A DNA stretch of 64,000 bases from Adineta steineri (Eukaryota; Rotifera; Eurotatoria; Adinetida; Adinetidae). A model generated the notes under the pieces. That model ran no database searches, was not told the origin of the DNA, and was given only the letters and a program-made list of their open reading frames with translations. A program made the translations under genes and the position numbers. Below are positions 49,622 to 63,672 of the stretch, in pieces (position 1 is the first letter of the stretch; each line of letters starts with the position of its first letter). The stretch spans positions 194,210 through 258,209 of the forward strand of contig CAJNOI010000085.1 in NCBI GenBank assembly GCA_905250115.1, read 5' to 3'.

Positions 49622-50627
49622 TTATTGTTTATCAACTACTTCTCGTCGAAGTTTCGCTGCCATAATTCTTCGTTTTTCCAATTCATCATTTGATATTTGT
49701 TTTTCCGAATTATTTGTTTGTCCCATTGCTTTTCTAGCAACATTAGCAGCTGATTGTGGTCGAGCATTCGCAGTTTCTTTTTCTAATTCTTGAACACGTT
49801 CATTACGTTGTTTATTAATAATTAAATCACGTTGTTGTTTAAGAAAAATTTTTCTTGATAATATTGCCGATGCCGATTCATCATTATTCGATGATGTTTC
49901 TGTATGAATTGTTAATTCACGTAATTTTTCACGAAGAATATCATCTGGAACTGAATCAATCGTTTTAGGTTCATGATTTGTCTATAGGCGAAAAAAATCT
50001 ATATATAGATTTCATTTTAAAATTAAAAATGAATACCTTCTCTTCTTTTGTTTGAATTTGCCGATGCCAATCAACACTAACTTCTTTTGTATCTTTTTCT
50101 TTTAAATTAGGTAAAATCTTTGGTGGATTTTTTATTGATCTTTGATTTGATGATGATGCTGATGATGTTGCTTGTATTAATAATTGTAAAACTCGATCAT
50201 CATCTGTATCAGATGGTTTTAAAACACCACATTCTAATTGTAAACTAACTAATGCTTGTAATTGAAGAATTAAATTTTTTCTTTTCATCATTTCTTTAAA
50301 TAAATCTCGATTATTTGTTGAATATAATTGTTCATAAGATTCATCAATAATTATTGGATTATTTTTTTCACATGAATTATTCAATTCATCTCTATCAAGT
50401 TTAAGATCATCACTAAGACTTGTTAATAATTCATCAACTAATTTTTGATATCGTTTATAAATTTTTTTTTGTTCATCAATTAAAGATAATGATGGTTCAT
50501 TATCATCATCATAATCAAAACAAGCACAATTTTCATTAATAAATGTTTGAATAGGTGATGACCATATTGATGAATGAATAAAATCATTGATTATATCATC
50601 AATCCAATTTCCTTCGCTTGAAGCCAT
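49622..50627 (-). CDS. CFAP36: cilia- and flagella-associated protein 36 (CFAP36/CCDC104)
   Basis: CFAP36 binds ARL3 through an N-terminal BART domain and acts in cilia. Two exons. The BART domain is SSEGNWIDDIINDFIHSSIW, SSPIQTFINENCACFDYDDD, YKRYQKLVDELLTSLSDDLK, FKEMMKRKNLILQLQALVSL and QLECGVLKP (residues about 5-135). The second exon carries ILREKLRELTIHTETSSNND and the family tail DELEKRRIMAAKLRREVVDK-Q, which matches the vertebrate LxxRRxLAEKLKEEVINK end. The intron is about 55 bp (near 49982-50038). The start is the first ATG giving the BART helix, and the length (about 315 residues) is normal. Confidence 0.92.
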
Positions 50628-50889
50628 TTTTTTATTAATTCTCTTGTTTTGTTTCCAGTTATTTTCCTACCATAAAAGATGAACAAAAGTTAGAAACAAC
50701 TTTATTTTGAAAGCTTTTTTATTTTTTTGTATTTTAGCGACCTCTATTGAGAAAATAAAATGTTCAAAATTCATCGAATATATTTAATCCAATTGTACTA
50801 AGAATATTCGTTGAAGAGAAGAATATATTTTCAAATTCTATCTTTTGAAGAACAAATAAAACTTGATTATCATTTTCTTAAATATTATT

Positions 50890-53762
50890 ATGTTACCAAA
50901 AGTTCGTCGATTTCTTAATAATAATAATAATTCCTATGCAACAAATAATAGATTAGCTTTATCAACAGAACGTTTAAGTAATACTTCAAGTTCAGAAGAT
51001 GAAAATAATGGTAAGTTAAGATTCTATTTATTATAGATATATCATTCTATTGTTTGGTTAATCTAGTTTATACACAAACTTTATTATATATTGTTCATGT
51101 TGATGAAATTGAATTAGGAAATGATCAAGTATATGAGAATAATGATAATCAATTAATGAGAAGAATATCAAAACGAACAACGGCAAGTTTTAATGAATCA
51201 CAAAACGAAATTCAAACACCAAGATTACCAATAGCAACACCACCTTCAATTAGTTTTTCCAATCCATTTCGACGTTTAAATAGTTATGAAATATTATTTA
51301 TTTTGAATTCTTAATTGTTTATTTCAACTTTAGATTTACTGAAAACAACGGATAAATCTACACAAAGTCCAGCTACATCGACACCTAATCTTAATGGTAT
51401 AAAACCGAAATCTTGTTTTTTTTATTTATTAGTTTTTTGATATTTTAGTAACACCATTATGTTCTTCGACAGCTAAAAAATCTTCTCTTTTAAATCGAAC
51501 ACGTTTTCATAATCGAAATAATAATGAATTATTTCCTCCTCCACCACCTGAATTTCTTTATGATAATCCAATTATCACTAAAACTAAACAACCAATTATA
51601 CAAGCAAATGGTCCCGGTTTAAAAGATGGTTTTGTTGGTGATCATTGTTAGTATATATATATATCAATTTTTATTTTTCCAAGAAAATAATTTTTTCTTG
51701 TCAAATTAAAGGTCAATTCGATTTAATTGCACCTGATGCTGAATTACAAAAACTGATTATTGCTATTGATGGTCCATCGAAAGCTGATATTCAAATTCAA
51801 GTTCTCAATACAGAAATTTATCGAGTTTATTATAAATGTGAATTACCTGGTATGAGAAAATAATTTAGAAAATTAAAATAATAATCTTATCTATTTAGGT
51901 AATTATCATATATCATTGACATATGATGGTGAACATATTGATCGTTCACCTTATCATTTATCATTACATGTTCAACCGTCTCAAGAACAAGTTGTTCCAC
52001 TTCCGAACATTCCAGTTCGTGCAAGGATTGAACCTGTAGAATTTTATGTAATTATAATTCATATATATTTTAATAAAAAATACTTATTTATCTATACAAT
52101 ATATATTAGGTTGATACTCCATGTATAGTCAGTGTTCGTCCAGAAACACCATGTAATGTTTTTCAAGCTTATATTCAAGCACCTCAAGGAAATATGAATC
52201 TACCAATAATCGTTCATAAATCAGCAAAATCAGGTAGACTATTATTTATTTTCGTGAAGCAATGGTAGATTAATGGGACATAGAAAGTTAATCTTTATAT
52301 TTTTCTGCCATTATACATTTGGAAGGGCAACATTTATAAGGTTATTCTATTCTGAGTATTTCTTAAAACAACTAAAGATCAATTAATAAATCGAACACAT
52401 TTAAATATCACAATTTAAATTCCGCGACGATTGCGAAGGTCATATTCATCTATTCATGGTTTTTAAGATAAAAAGAAATGAGAAATAATGCGTGCTTAGT
52501 ACCAGCTGACGCCCATTGAATGAGATATTTCTTTTTTTAATATATATTTTCTTTTAAAATTAATTTAGAATGTTATGAAATCTATTTTATACCAAATACA
52601 TGTGGTAATCATTGGCTTAATGTAAATCTTAATCATATACCAATTATTGATAATCCTTATCGATTAGTTGTACAAACAAATTTTTCCACGAAATCAAAAG
52701 TAAATAGTAAAGAAGAACTATTTCATGCATACGTCGGTAAGTTTGGCTGCGATGGCCGAGTGGTTAAGGCGTTGGACTAGAAATCCAATGGGATCTTCCC
52801 GCGTAGGTTCGAATCCTACTCGTAGCGTTTGCTTTTTCCCTTCTTCCGTGTTCTGCCATGATGTATGATGAACTCATGAAAAGAAGGAAAAGGAAAAGTG
52901 AAAAGAGGAAGTAATCTATAACTCCCTTCTCTTAATATTTTTTCTTTTCTAGGAGAACTAAGCCAATTTTTTGTATCAAAATCACCATATGATTCATTAT
53001 CAAGAACAGGACATTTTTCTGTGGGTATCAATGGACCATCAACTGTTTTCCTGGATGCTACTGAAACTGATTATGGTTATGAAGTAATATAATGTTTATT
53101 GGAAATTGAATAATATTTATTTTTTTTCTAGTTTCATTATAAACCAATTCGACCAGGAAAATATTTAATAACGATGAAAAATGCTGGAAAACATATTCCA
53201 GGAAGTCCATTTCTTTGTCATGTTTATGGTTTGTTAAATTTTATAAATTAATGTTCTCTTTGTTTTCCTATAGAACTATTTCTTTAGATAAAATTAATGA
53301 AAATCGATCGACTAATTGTGATAAATTAGTACCTACTCAATTGAAATCAAATAATAATAGTACTCTTATAGATGTTGATATTCTTCGTTCATCAATGACG
53401 GGCAAAGCTTCACAAATATGTGTCTTTGGAACTGGTCTTTACGAAGCTAAGAAACAACGAAAAGCAACATTTAAAATTGATGCTAGTCAAGCAGGTTTGA
53501 TATTTTTTTGATTTAAAATATAAATCTTATATAAATTCTGACATATATATATTTAGGTTCTGGTTCACTATTAGTTGGTCTTTATTCTCCTCTTGGACCT
53601 TGTGAACGTCTTGTTATTAAACGTATAATGCCATCATCTCCTGGTTTTATCTATAAAGTATCATATCGAGTACGAACACGTGGTCAATATATATTAACAA
53701 TTCTCTATGGAATAGATAATGAACATGTACCTGGCAGTCCTTATCTTGTGATGGTTGAATGA
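50890..53762 (+). CDS. filamin-type immunoglobulin repeat protein
   Basis: Starts MLPKVRRFLNNNNNSYATNN, followed by a disordered Ser/Asn-rich region of about 200 residues, then four filamin/ABP280 Ig-like repeats. Repeat 1 is GPGLKDGFVGDHCQFDLIAP ... NYHISLTYDGEHIDRSPYHL. Repeat 2 contains DTPCIVSVRPETPCNVFQAY and GNHWLNVNLNHIPIIDNPYR. Repeat 3 has INGPSTVFLDATETDYGYEF and ITMKNAGKHIPGSPFLCHVY. Repeat 4 has GTGLYEAKKQRKATFKIDAS and GQYILTILYGIDNEHVPGSP. The GSPF/GSPY motifs are the filamin signature. No calponin-homology actin-binding domains are present, so it is filamin-like and not a full filamin. Its partners and role are unknown. Ten or so introns; the one at 52737-52952 contains a tRNA-Ser gene, and another (52235-52567) is long. 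Confidence 0.88.
52746..52827 (+). tRNA. tRNA-Ser (anticodon AGA), nested in an intron
   Basis: 82 nt including the discriminator G. The acceptor stem GCTGCGA pairs with TCGTAGC (one G-T pair). Box A is TGGCCGAGTGG and box B is GGTTCGAATCC. The anticodon stem TTGGA/TCCAA encloses CTAGAAA, giving anticodon AGA. A long variable arm (GGGATCTTCCCGC region) is typical of class II tRNA-Ser. There is no intron and no encoded CCA. A T-run, GCTTTTTCCC, just downstream is a Pol III terminator. It lies 9 nt inside the host intron donor, same strand as the filamin-like gene. Confidence 0.97.
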
Positions 53763-54125
53763 TATTGGTCTTCAAGTTTTTTGTGATGTTTTTTTTACAT
53801 TAGTATTATTATTTTGTTTTTGTTTTATGTGTATGAGTGATTCTTTTGTTTTTCTCTCTTGAACGTCATTCTTTCGACTAGTGAAACAGTGTGTGTGTAT
53901 GTCTGAATTACAGAAAAAAAAAACGAAAAGTTGATCGAGAATAAATGAAAAAGTAAATGAAACAAAATATGTTTATTTACATAAACAAAAATGAAACAGT
54001 ATAAAAGATTTTTTATGTTTGATAGTTTATTTTAAATAACGACAGTCTTTTGGTAAGTCAGTTAACTTGAATAGAAATAAAACAAAATAAGAAATTCATA
54101 CTCTACTGTGCTAGAATTAATTACA
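53763..54125. other. intergenic region, no gene seen
   Basis: 3' region of the filamin-like gene, with an AATAAA-like signal at 53941, and the promoter side of the next gene. Short GTGTGTGT run near 53888. Nothing else was seen. Confidence 0.6.
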
Positions 54126-54446
54126 ATGAGTCGTCGCTATTCACAAACTCCCTTACGTACAGCAAGACCATTTACATCAACTGAACATATTTATACAAAA
54201 ATACAAGTACATTATGCTGATAATATTGAAGATATTGTTATAAAAACAGACAGAGAACCAACATGTGGTGATTTAGCTGGAGCAATACAAAAACATTGTC
54301 GTGTTCCTGTTGGCAAGCAAATGGTTTATTTTCGTGGACAAGAACTTCATCAACATAATGTAGCTGGTTATCAACGTCCACTTTCAAGATATGGAATGTT
54401 TTCAGGAAATTTAGTTAGATTAGTTGGTAGACGAGGACTTCTTTAA
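54126..54446 (+). CDS. small ubiquitin-like domain protein
   Basis: A single exon of 106 residues if it starts at MSRRYSQTPLRTARPFTSTE (54126); an in-frame ATG at 54108 would add six residues. The second part is a ubiquitin fold: YTKIQVHYADNIEDIVIKTD, CGDLAGAIQKHCRVPVGKQM, VYFRGQELHQHNVAGYQRPL, SRYGMFSGNLVRLVGRRGLL. It is closest in pattern to the BAG1-type UBL (KLIFKGKSL...L..LGI..G..V.LIG). No BAG domain follows and there is no C-terminal Gly-Gly, so it is probably not a conjugated modifier. Function is unknown. Confidence 0.7.
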   Translation: MSRRYSQTPLRTARPFTSTEHIYTKIQVHYADNIEDIVIKTDREPTCGDLAGAIQKHCRVPVGKQMVYFRGQELHQHNVAGYQRPLSRYGMFSGNLVRLVGRRGLL

Positions 54447-54590
54447 CCAAATAATTATTTATTTTTTCATTCAAACTGAGAAAAAGAAAAACACTTTAAT
54501 CCCTTTTTTTTACTCTTTGGAATGACTATGAAATAAAACATGGAAGACATTCATAATAAAATAGATATAATATTGCAAAAAATATATATA

Positions 54591-55437
54591 TTATGTGCGT
54601 AGACGAGGCGTTGATGATGAACCATTCTCTGATGAAGATATCGGAACAGTTGTTGAAGTTGATGTTGTATCACATTGTAATAATCGAGCAATGGACGGAT
54701 CGGATGTAGCACCTATGAATAGATTGTTATATTAAAAGCAAAAGAATAAAATATTACCTTGAATAAATTCTTCACGTGATAATTTTCCATCATGATCGGT
54801 ATCAAATATATTGAAAATCTAATATAATATTGTTTGAAAAACTAAATGTTGTATTAAATAGATATTCTTTTACTTTATCCGTTCTTTTTTCAGGTGTAGA
54901 TTCATCATCAGGTGTTTGCATAACTGAACCAACCATTTGATAGATCGCCTAGAGAAAAACTATTGGTAGATATTTAAATTCTATATTTTGAATTTACAGT
55001 AACAATTTCAAGCATTTCTTCTTTAGTAATAAATCCATCTCCATTTGTATCATAAAGACCAAATGCCCAATTAAGTTTTTCTTCTAAATTTCCTTTCGAT
55101 GTTATACTTAATGCAGTAAGAAATTCTCGAAATGATATTCGTTGATTACGATCAGCATCAAATCGTCGAAAAACATGTTCAGCAAAAGCAGAAGAATCAC
55201 CAGCAGGAAAAAATTGTGCATAAATCTTTTTAAATTCATCCGATGTTAATTGACCACTTGGACAATCTTTATGAAAACATTTATACCAATCTTCTACAAA
55301 AAGAAACCAAAAATCTTTTATTTAATTAAAAATAAATTTTGTTATTACATACGAATTTCTGCATCAGTAAATGTTGTTAGATGACGAAAATAATCTAAAT
55401 CCGTTTGTCGAAGTTTACCAGGAGTTTTATTACCCAT
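54591..55437 (-). CDS. neuronal calcium sensor / recoverin-family EF-hand protein
   Basis: About 210 residues. It begins [20 protein letters not shown], with Gly2 giving a likely N-myristoylation site. Blocks [60 protein letters not shown] and [20 protein letters not shown] are typical of NCS proteins. EF1 has the usual degenerate loop (KDCPSG). EF2 ([12 protein letters not shown]), EF3 ([12 protein letters not shown]) and EF4 ([12 protein letters not shown]) look able to bind calcium. The conserved AIYQMVG and [10 protein letters not shown] are present. The C-terminus is extended by a Ser/Thr-rich tail ([18 protein letters not shown]) that standard NCS-1 or neurocalcin lacks. Introns are about 50-60 bp. 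Confidence 0.93.
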
Positions 55438-55747
55438 TCGAAAGATTTATTAGTTTTATGACAATGATATCAAATCCATTTTAATTGAAATGTAATAGAT
55501 TGTCAAGCTTTATAAAGAACAAATGAGATAAGAGTTTAATAGAATACAGTGTACTCTATCTTTTCATTCTATTGGTTATTTAGATTATCCATTCAATATT
55601 ATATTTATTTTTGTTCCTCTAGCGGTTTACTAAATGTACATATATTTATATGAAAAGTAATATATCAATTATTATCGTTCATAAAAAAACATTTTATTTG
55701 ATCGATATTGATATATTTCAGGGAATTCTTTTTAGATCTTTGTTAAT
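55438..55747. other. divergent intergenic region
   Basis: About 310 bp between the calcium sensor (-) and the NDUFS5-like gene (+), likely holding both promoters. Close to the plus-strand ATG two acceptor-like sites are seen, TATATTTCAG ending at 55721 and TTCTTTTTAG ending at 55735. Confidence 0.5.
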
Positions 55748-56516
55748 ATGGTCCAAGAAATAAAAGCTGATACAAAGAATGAGTCTAAAACTCCTCTTCT
55801 ATCAGCTAATTTATCATATCCAACACGTCCTTATGTTGCTCAAATGCCTGCATTAATACGTCTTATTGGTCATTATACAGATTCTGGTCGATCGATGCCA
55901 ACATCTGGTTCACCCGAAGCAGAAACAGCTTTTCTTAGTCATCAAGAAGATGAACAAGAACAACGACTTACTTATAATCACGATACTCAACCTATAGAAG
56001 TAATAAATCCATTTGTTCGTTGGCATAGACGATGGTATCGTAGTAAAGGTGTTGATCCATCACCAACTGTTGGTGTTTATTATACACCATTTAATATGGC
56101 ACTTGAACCTTGGGCTATGGGTATAGGTGATCATGGATGTGGTAAAATATTTAAACAATATCGAATGTGCACTCATATGGTAAATATCAATATAGTTTTA
56201 TAAGATATACATATATATCTTTTATATAGATGCCAAGTAGTCATCGATATTTATGTGAAGATGAAAAAGATGATGTTAGAGAATGTATGCTGGCAGAAAA
56301 ACGAGTAAATAGATATAGTTTTTTTTTTCTTTCATATTTTTTATTTATTTATTTAGATTCTTCGTCATCAATTCATGTATCAACATCGGTAAAATGAAAT
56401 GTTTTATTTTATATTTAAATAAATCTTGTTTTTATAGTGTTAAGAAAAATTTACCATTTCCAGAAGATCCATTAATCGATGGTTACAATTGGCCTTCATT
56501 TAAATATTTAAACTAA
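55748..56516 (+). CDS. CX9C-type mitochondrial protein, NDUFS5-like
   Basis: Four exons, about 200 residues. The N-terminal half (MVQEIKADTKNESKTPLLSA ... PFVRWHRRWYRSKGVDPSPT) is not recognised. The C-terminal half has a twin-Cys pattern: CGKIFKQYRMCTHM, then YLCEDEKDDVRECMLAEK, followed by ILRHQFMYQHRVKKNLPFPE. The arrangement of Cys, the DDxxEC..K block and the R-rich helix resembles NDUFS5, a structural subunit of complex I in the intermembrane space. The N-terminal extension is much longer than normal, so the assignment is moderate. The next gene on the same strand encodes mitochondrial uS2, 152 nt away. Confidence 0.6.
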
Positions 56517-56668
56517 AAATATCACTTTTCTTTTTTTATTTTCATCGACAGTCCTCATTTTGTATTTAGTTTTGTTTCAGTCGTCTCTTTTTCTTTCCAT
56601 TCAATAAACTATAGAAACCCTTTTAATTCATATGATTGAAAGAATATTATTTTATTTTCTATAGAATC

Positions 56669-57596
56669 ATGGCATCATTTATGCTTAGATATATAGCTCA
56701 ACGTAGTTTTAGTCGAACTGCATTTCAATATGCATCTTCGACTCCTTTTGTTCAACGACAAATTATTCAAGAAGATGGTAAAAATTTAATTTAAAAACTA
56801 ACCAATTTCATCGCCATATATTTTTCTACAGATATATCACAAACAAAAAAAGAAACTAATACTTCAATCGTAGCAGAAGATCCTCTTCAACATGATGATT
56901 ATTTTAATGTACGTTCAATGGTTACACTCGACGATCTTTTCAAGTAGGTAGGTTTGAATATAATTATATTCGTAGTTTCTATAGCGAAAAGATTTTTTAT
57001 TAAAAACATCAAATCAAATATTAATATTTTGTTTGTTTAGAAATCGTGCTCATTATGGTCATGTAACTGGAATGAGAAATCCATGGATGTCTCAATACAT
57101 TTATGGTCATCGTTTGGATGTTGATATTATTGATTTAGATAAAACATTACCCATGCTTCATAGAGCATTAAATTTTCTTGCTCATATTTCTTATCGTCAA
57201 GGTGTTATTCTATTTCTAACACGATATCCAGCACATGTTCCATTAGTTGAACGTGCTGCACGTGATTGTGGTGAATATGCACATTGTCGACAATGGGATT
57301 ATCCATTTACAAATACTCAAGCATTATTTGGATATGATATTCGTTTACCTGATGCATGTATATTTACACATACATTGGCACCACCAAATCAACTTCATCC
57401 AGCTGTTAGTGATTCAAATAAATTATTAATTCCAACTGTAGCTTTATGCGATACAGATTCGAATCCAAATATTATAACATATCCTATACCAAGTAATGAT
57501 GATACACCAAAATTAATTGAATTTTATTTGACATTATTTCAACAAGCTATTATGGCTGGAAAAGAAAAAAGACGAGAAAAAGATTTAGCTAATTAA
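56669..57596 (+). CDS. MRPS2: mitochondrial ribosomal protein uS2m (MRPS2)
   Basis: Component of the mitochondrial small ribosomal subunit. Begins MASFMLRYIAQRSFSRTAFQ, an Arg/Ser-rich amphipathic presequence for mitochondrial import. The uS2 core: LDDLFKNRAHYGHVTGMRNP, WMSQYIYGHRLDVDIIDLDK, TLPMLHRALNFLAHISYRQG, VILFLTRYPAHVPLVERAAR, YAHCRQWDYPFTNTQALFGY, IPTVALCDTDSNPNIITYPI and PSNDDTPKLIEFYLTLFQQA. Blocks and order match MRPS2. Three exons; the two introns are about 55 and 95 bp. An acceptor-like TTTTCTATAG lies only 4 nt before the ATG. Confidence 0.95.
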
Positions 57597-59310
57597 TAAA
57601 AAAAATAGAACATAAAAATTCATGTATTGTTTATTCAAAAAAAAAGAGAAAATAAAACTGAGTTGCAATACTCGATTGAAATAAATGCGTAACCTCGGAT
57701 TTTATCAGAGAGTTATGTGTACTGCAAAAAGTGGAAATAAACATTGACTTTGTTTTTCTGATTCTTAGTCAATAATAAAAAGTTCTAACGGCAGTGTCAA
57801 TATATATGTCAGATTCGGAATCAGCATTAAAAACTGAGTCGATTTATATATGTTGTGAATAATTTTGAGAATAATATTTTTTTTGAAAAAAAATTCCTGT
57901 ACTCCCCTCAGGGATGATCGGATCAATAATGAGAATTTCTTTAATAACTCAGTTATGGTATAACCGGTTGGGCTCATCTTCGAACTCGACCGAGATATCA
58001 ATGAGACTAAACTCTGTAGAAAATTTCAGCTCAGTCTGATTCTCCTTTCGAAAGTTATTGTGTAAGCGGCCGGACAGACACACTGATCGATTCTAGTGGT
58101 GTACTCACTTTTTGAGTACCCAAAAAGCCGTGATATTCTAAAATAACTATGATTGTCGAAAAAAAAGAAAATCAGAAGTACATTACTCGATTAGTATCTC
58201 ATTTTAAATTGAAAAAAACACAAAATTTAATATTTATTATTTTATCTAGTGTTGATCTTAGAATAACGATTTTACAACGAAGGTAATTTCTCATAATTCT
58301 GTTATGACTGAAATGAGTTTTTGGCAAGTGAATACCAAATGTTACTAAAATTTGTTCTATACTCTATATTAAACTTTTTTGCAACTGTAGAATATTTTGA
58401 TATCATCTAAAGATGTGATAGAATGCCATCAATGAAAAACTGACACAAGGACATGCTTGTTTATTGATGAAATTGAAATTTAAAACGTTAAAAAATAGTA
58501 GGAAAAAGCAAGAGTATATTTACTCAATGTAATATTCAATCAATTATTATATGTCAGCAGTGATAAATCATCTACCTGCTAGAAAGAAAAATGAAAGAAC
58601 GAGAATGATCGAATCTATATTGTTTTGTATCTCTAGTGTATATTATATTTAATATTTCTTGTTTTCCATATTCGAAAAAAAAAACTACAAAGTTAATGAG
58701 ACATTCAATGTTATATTGAATTCGTTTTCCTCATTTCCTTTTCCATATAATTCGTAAGGTCAAATTTCCATTTTTTTCGTCGTCTACGTCCAGGTTTTCT
58801 CTATTATATTAAAATCGTTCTTTCTCTTTTTCCACACAACATACATGTACTAAGGTCATCCACGCCTAACACTAAATAATAAATTATTGCTTCTCCTTCT
58901 CTCTCTCTCTCATTTTCTTCGAGAGGAAAGGAAAAAGCAAAAGACGAAGAAGAAAACATTGAACACTAGCAAAAACATGCAACATCATCGTCGTTCGTTT
59001 CTCGTCTATTTTTCCTTCTCATTCTTTTCTATTGCATTATTTTCTATTCATCTATTTCTCGTTTTTTTCTCTCTTTCAGTCAGTCGTTAGTCATGCGTTC
59101 GGAATTGTTTGTTGAAGAAAGTAACTGCAACTATAAACATGTCATCAACATTCTGATTGAACTAGAAAAATAAACTAAGTATAAACTTTTGCTTTCATAT
59201 CATGAGTAATAATTCGACCTATTTTTTTCTTTATATAATCGTTTACTATGAAAAATAAATAGATCTACATATATTAATATTATTTTTAGAAAAATAAAAG
59301 CAATAAAACA
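57597..59310. other. intergenic region with a mobile-element-like segment
   Basis: About 1.7 kb between MRPS2 and kinesin-13. From about 57880 to 58140 the sequence is GC-richer and contains words often found in old transposons: AAATTTCAGCTCAGTC, then CGGCCGGACAGACACAC. A hairpin follows, GTACTCA (58101-58107) pairing with TGAGTAC (58113-58119). Near 58894-58910 there is a CT-rich tract. No gene was seen. Confidence 0.5.
57880..58140. mobile_element. possible degenerate transposon fragment
   Basis: The stretch has distinct composition, an inverted-repeat hairpin and the phrase-like order AAATTTCAGCTCAGTC..GGCCGGACAGAC seen in many animal repeat ends. No coding remnant and no terminal repeats were seen. 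Class is unknown; Helitron or LINE tail are options. Confidence 0.35.
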
Positions 59311-62129
<2,819 letters not shown>

Positions 62130-62438
62130 ATAAAACTTTATATATATATTTTTTCTTCTCCTTTTTTCGCTTATTTTTCTGCTTATTATTATTTTCTGAT
62201 TTTTCATTGGGTATGTTTGTCTTATAATATGAATGATAAATAATATATATCTTTCACAGATCAATAAATACTATTTCTATATAGAATGAAAAAATAGTTA
62301 TACTTATAGAATTTTCTGTAAATATATAATGTTTATTTTAAAAAAAAAACTCTTCCGTACAAGCAAACGATGCGAATATTATAAAAAAAGGAGATAAGAA
62401 GCAAAAGATCGATTTAATAAAAAGTGTCAGTGTATTTT
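62130..62438. other. convergent 3' intergenic region
   Basis: About 310 bp between kinesin-13 (+) and the four-TM gene (-). AT-rich with AATAAA-type signals (for example 62264). No gene was seen. Confidence 0.6.
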
Positions 62439-63672
62439 CTAAATGTTTTGTAAACCTCTAATTTCTTGTTCATGAAAACGTTCTTGTAATGGCACATTAT
62501 ATCGAAAATCATTGTTGTATTTATTGATTGCTTTACGATATGAATGCATAATATATTCCGATTGATGATTATATGTATGAAATATTGTTGGTCCTTGTTG
62601 TTGTTGCATAGTACTAAATTTTGCTCTTGGCAATGAAACAGATGGAATCATTTCTGTTGAATAACGATCATTATCACTGAATTTAGTTGGATTTAACATA
62701 GCAACAGAACGATCACTTGAATCGTGATATGATGATGACATGGGTGATTCAGCATTGAAACGATTTAACATTTTCTACAATATTTCATACAAAAATAATA
62801 AATGTTTTCTATAATAATACTATATTACTTGTTGATGGAGTTGATCTGATTGAATTTTATTCAAACGACGAAAGTGAAACACAGTCACAAATATTCCACA
62901 TAACTTAAGAAAATGAAAAGGAAGAGTTTATTATTATTATTATATTGTTGTTATATTGAACTCACTGAAACAATTAGACGAACAATCATAACAAAAAATA
63001 AGATTTTAATTTCTTTCAGCGGTCGATTCTAAATAATATCAATAAAACATTTGTGTTTCATGAAAATAAATAATCAAACTTGATGTTGATGTTCTCGAAG
63101 AGAAAAAATAGTAACAATACCATCTGCAAGTAACATGAATATCATCAAAATTGACCAGAGAAATAAAAGCCATGCTTTTTCCTTAATTAGAAACAGAAAT
63201 AAACTTGATTATTTAAATCAATGAAAATGTTACTAGTTGAATGCCACAAAGAAGAATAATAATAAGAAGAACAACAATGAAATAAATTGACACTAATATC
63301 CAACCAAAAATAATCATGGATGAAGAAGATGCTATTGTCCATAAGACTAAAGTAAAAGAGAAGATCATGATTGTATTAATTAGTTAGTTAAGATGAATAA
63401 TACATACCACCTTCACTATTATGTGATTGTGAAGATGTCATTGATGTTACATCTATCAAGGCATGTAGTCCACTACTTAGATAAACAATCTATGAATATA
63501 AAAACAGTTGTATATATATATGTATAATGAAGTTTTTGCTTACAATAATTAATAATGCTGTGCCAAGAGATAAAGTAGACCATTTTATTTTACTGAAAAT
63601 ATTATATCGATATGAATTAGGAAAACAAGAACATATAGAAGGATCGATTAATTTATTAACATTAGATGACAT
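62439..63672 (-). CDS. four-TM membrane protein of unknown function
   Basis: Multi-exon, starting MSSNVNKLIDPSICSCFPNS. Four hydrophobic segments are seen: WSTLSLGTALLIIIVYLSSG, IFGWILVSIYFIVVLLIIIL, AWLLFLWSILMIFMLLADGI and IKILFFVMIVRLIVSLCGIF. A soluble C-tail follows (MLNRFNAESPMSSSYHDSSD ... HEQEIRGLQNI) that is Ser/Met/Gln-rich with MQQQQGPTIFHTYNHQSEYI. An extracellular-type loop after TM1 carries HALIDVTSMTSSQSHNSEG with possible glycosylation. Each TM is roughly in its own exon. I do not recognise the family. Confidence 0.6.

Noticed and set aside
49590..49793. Plus-strand ORF over the CFAP36 3' exon
   Set aside because: Antisense to a recognised conserved exon; no family resemblance.
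52746..52827. Possibility that the tRNA is a SINE head or pseudogene
   Set aside because: All stems pair, both internal boxes are consensus, a terminator follows, and no SINE body or A-rich tail is attached.
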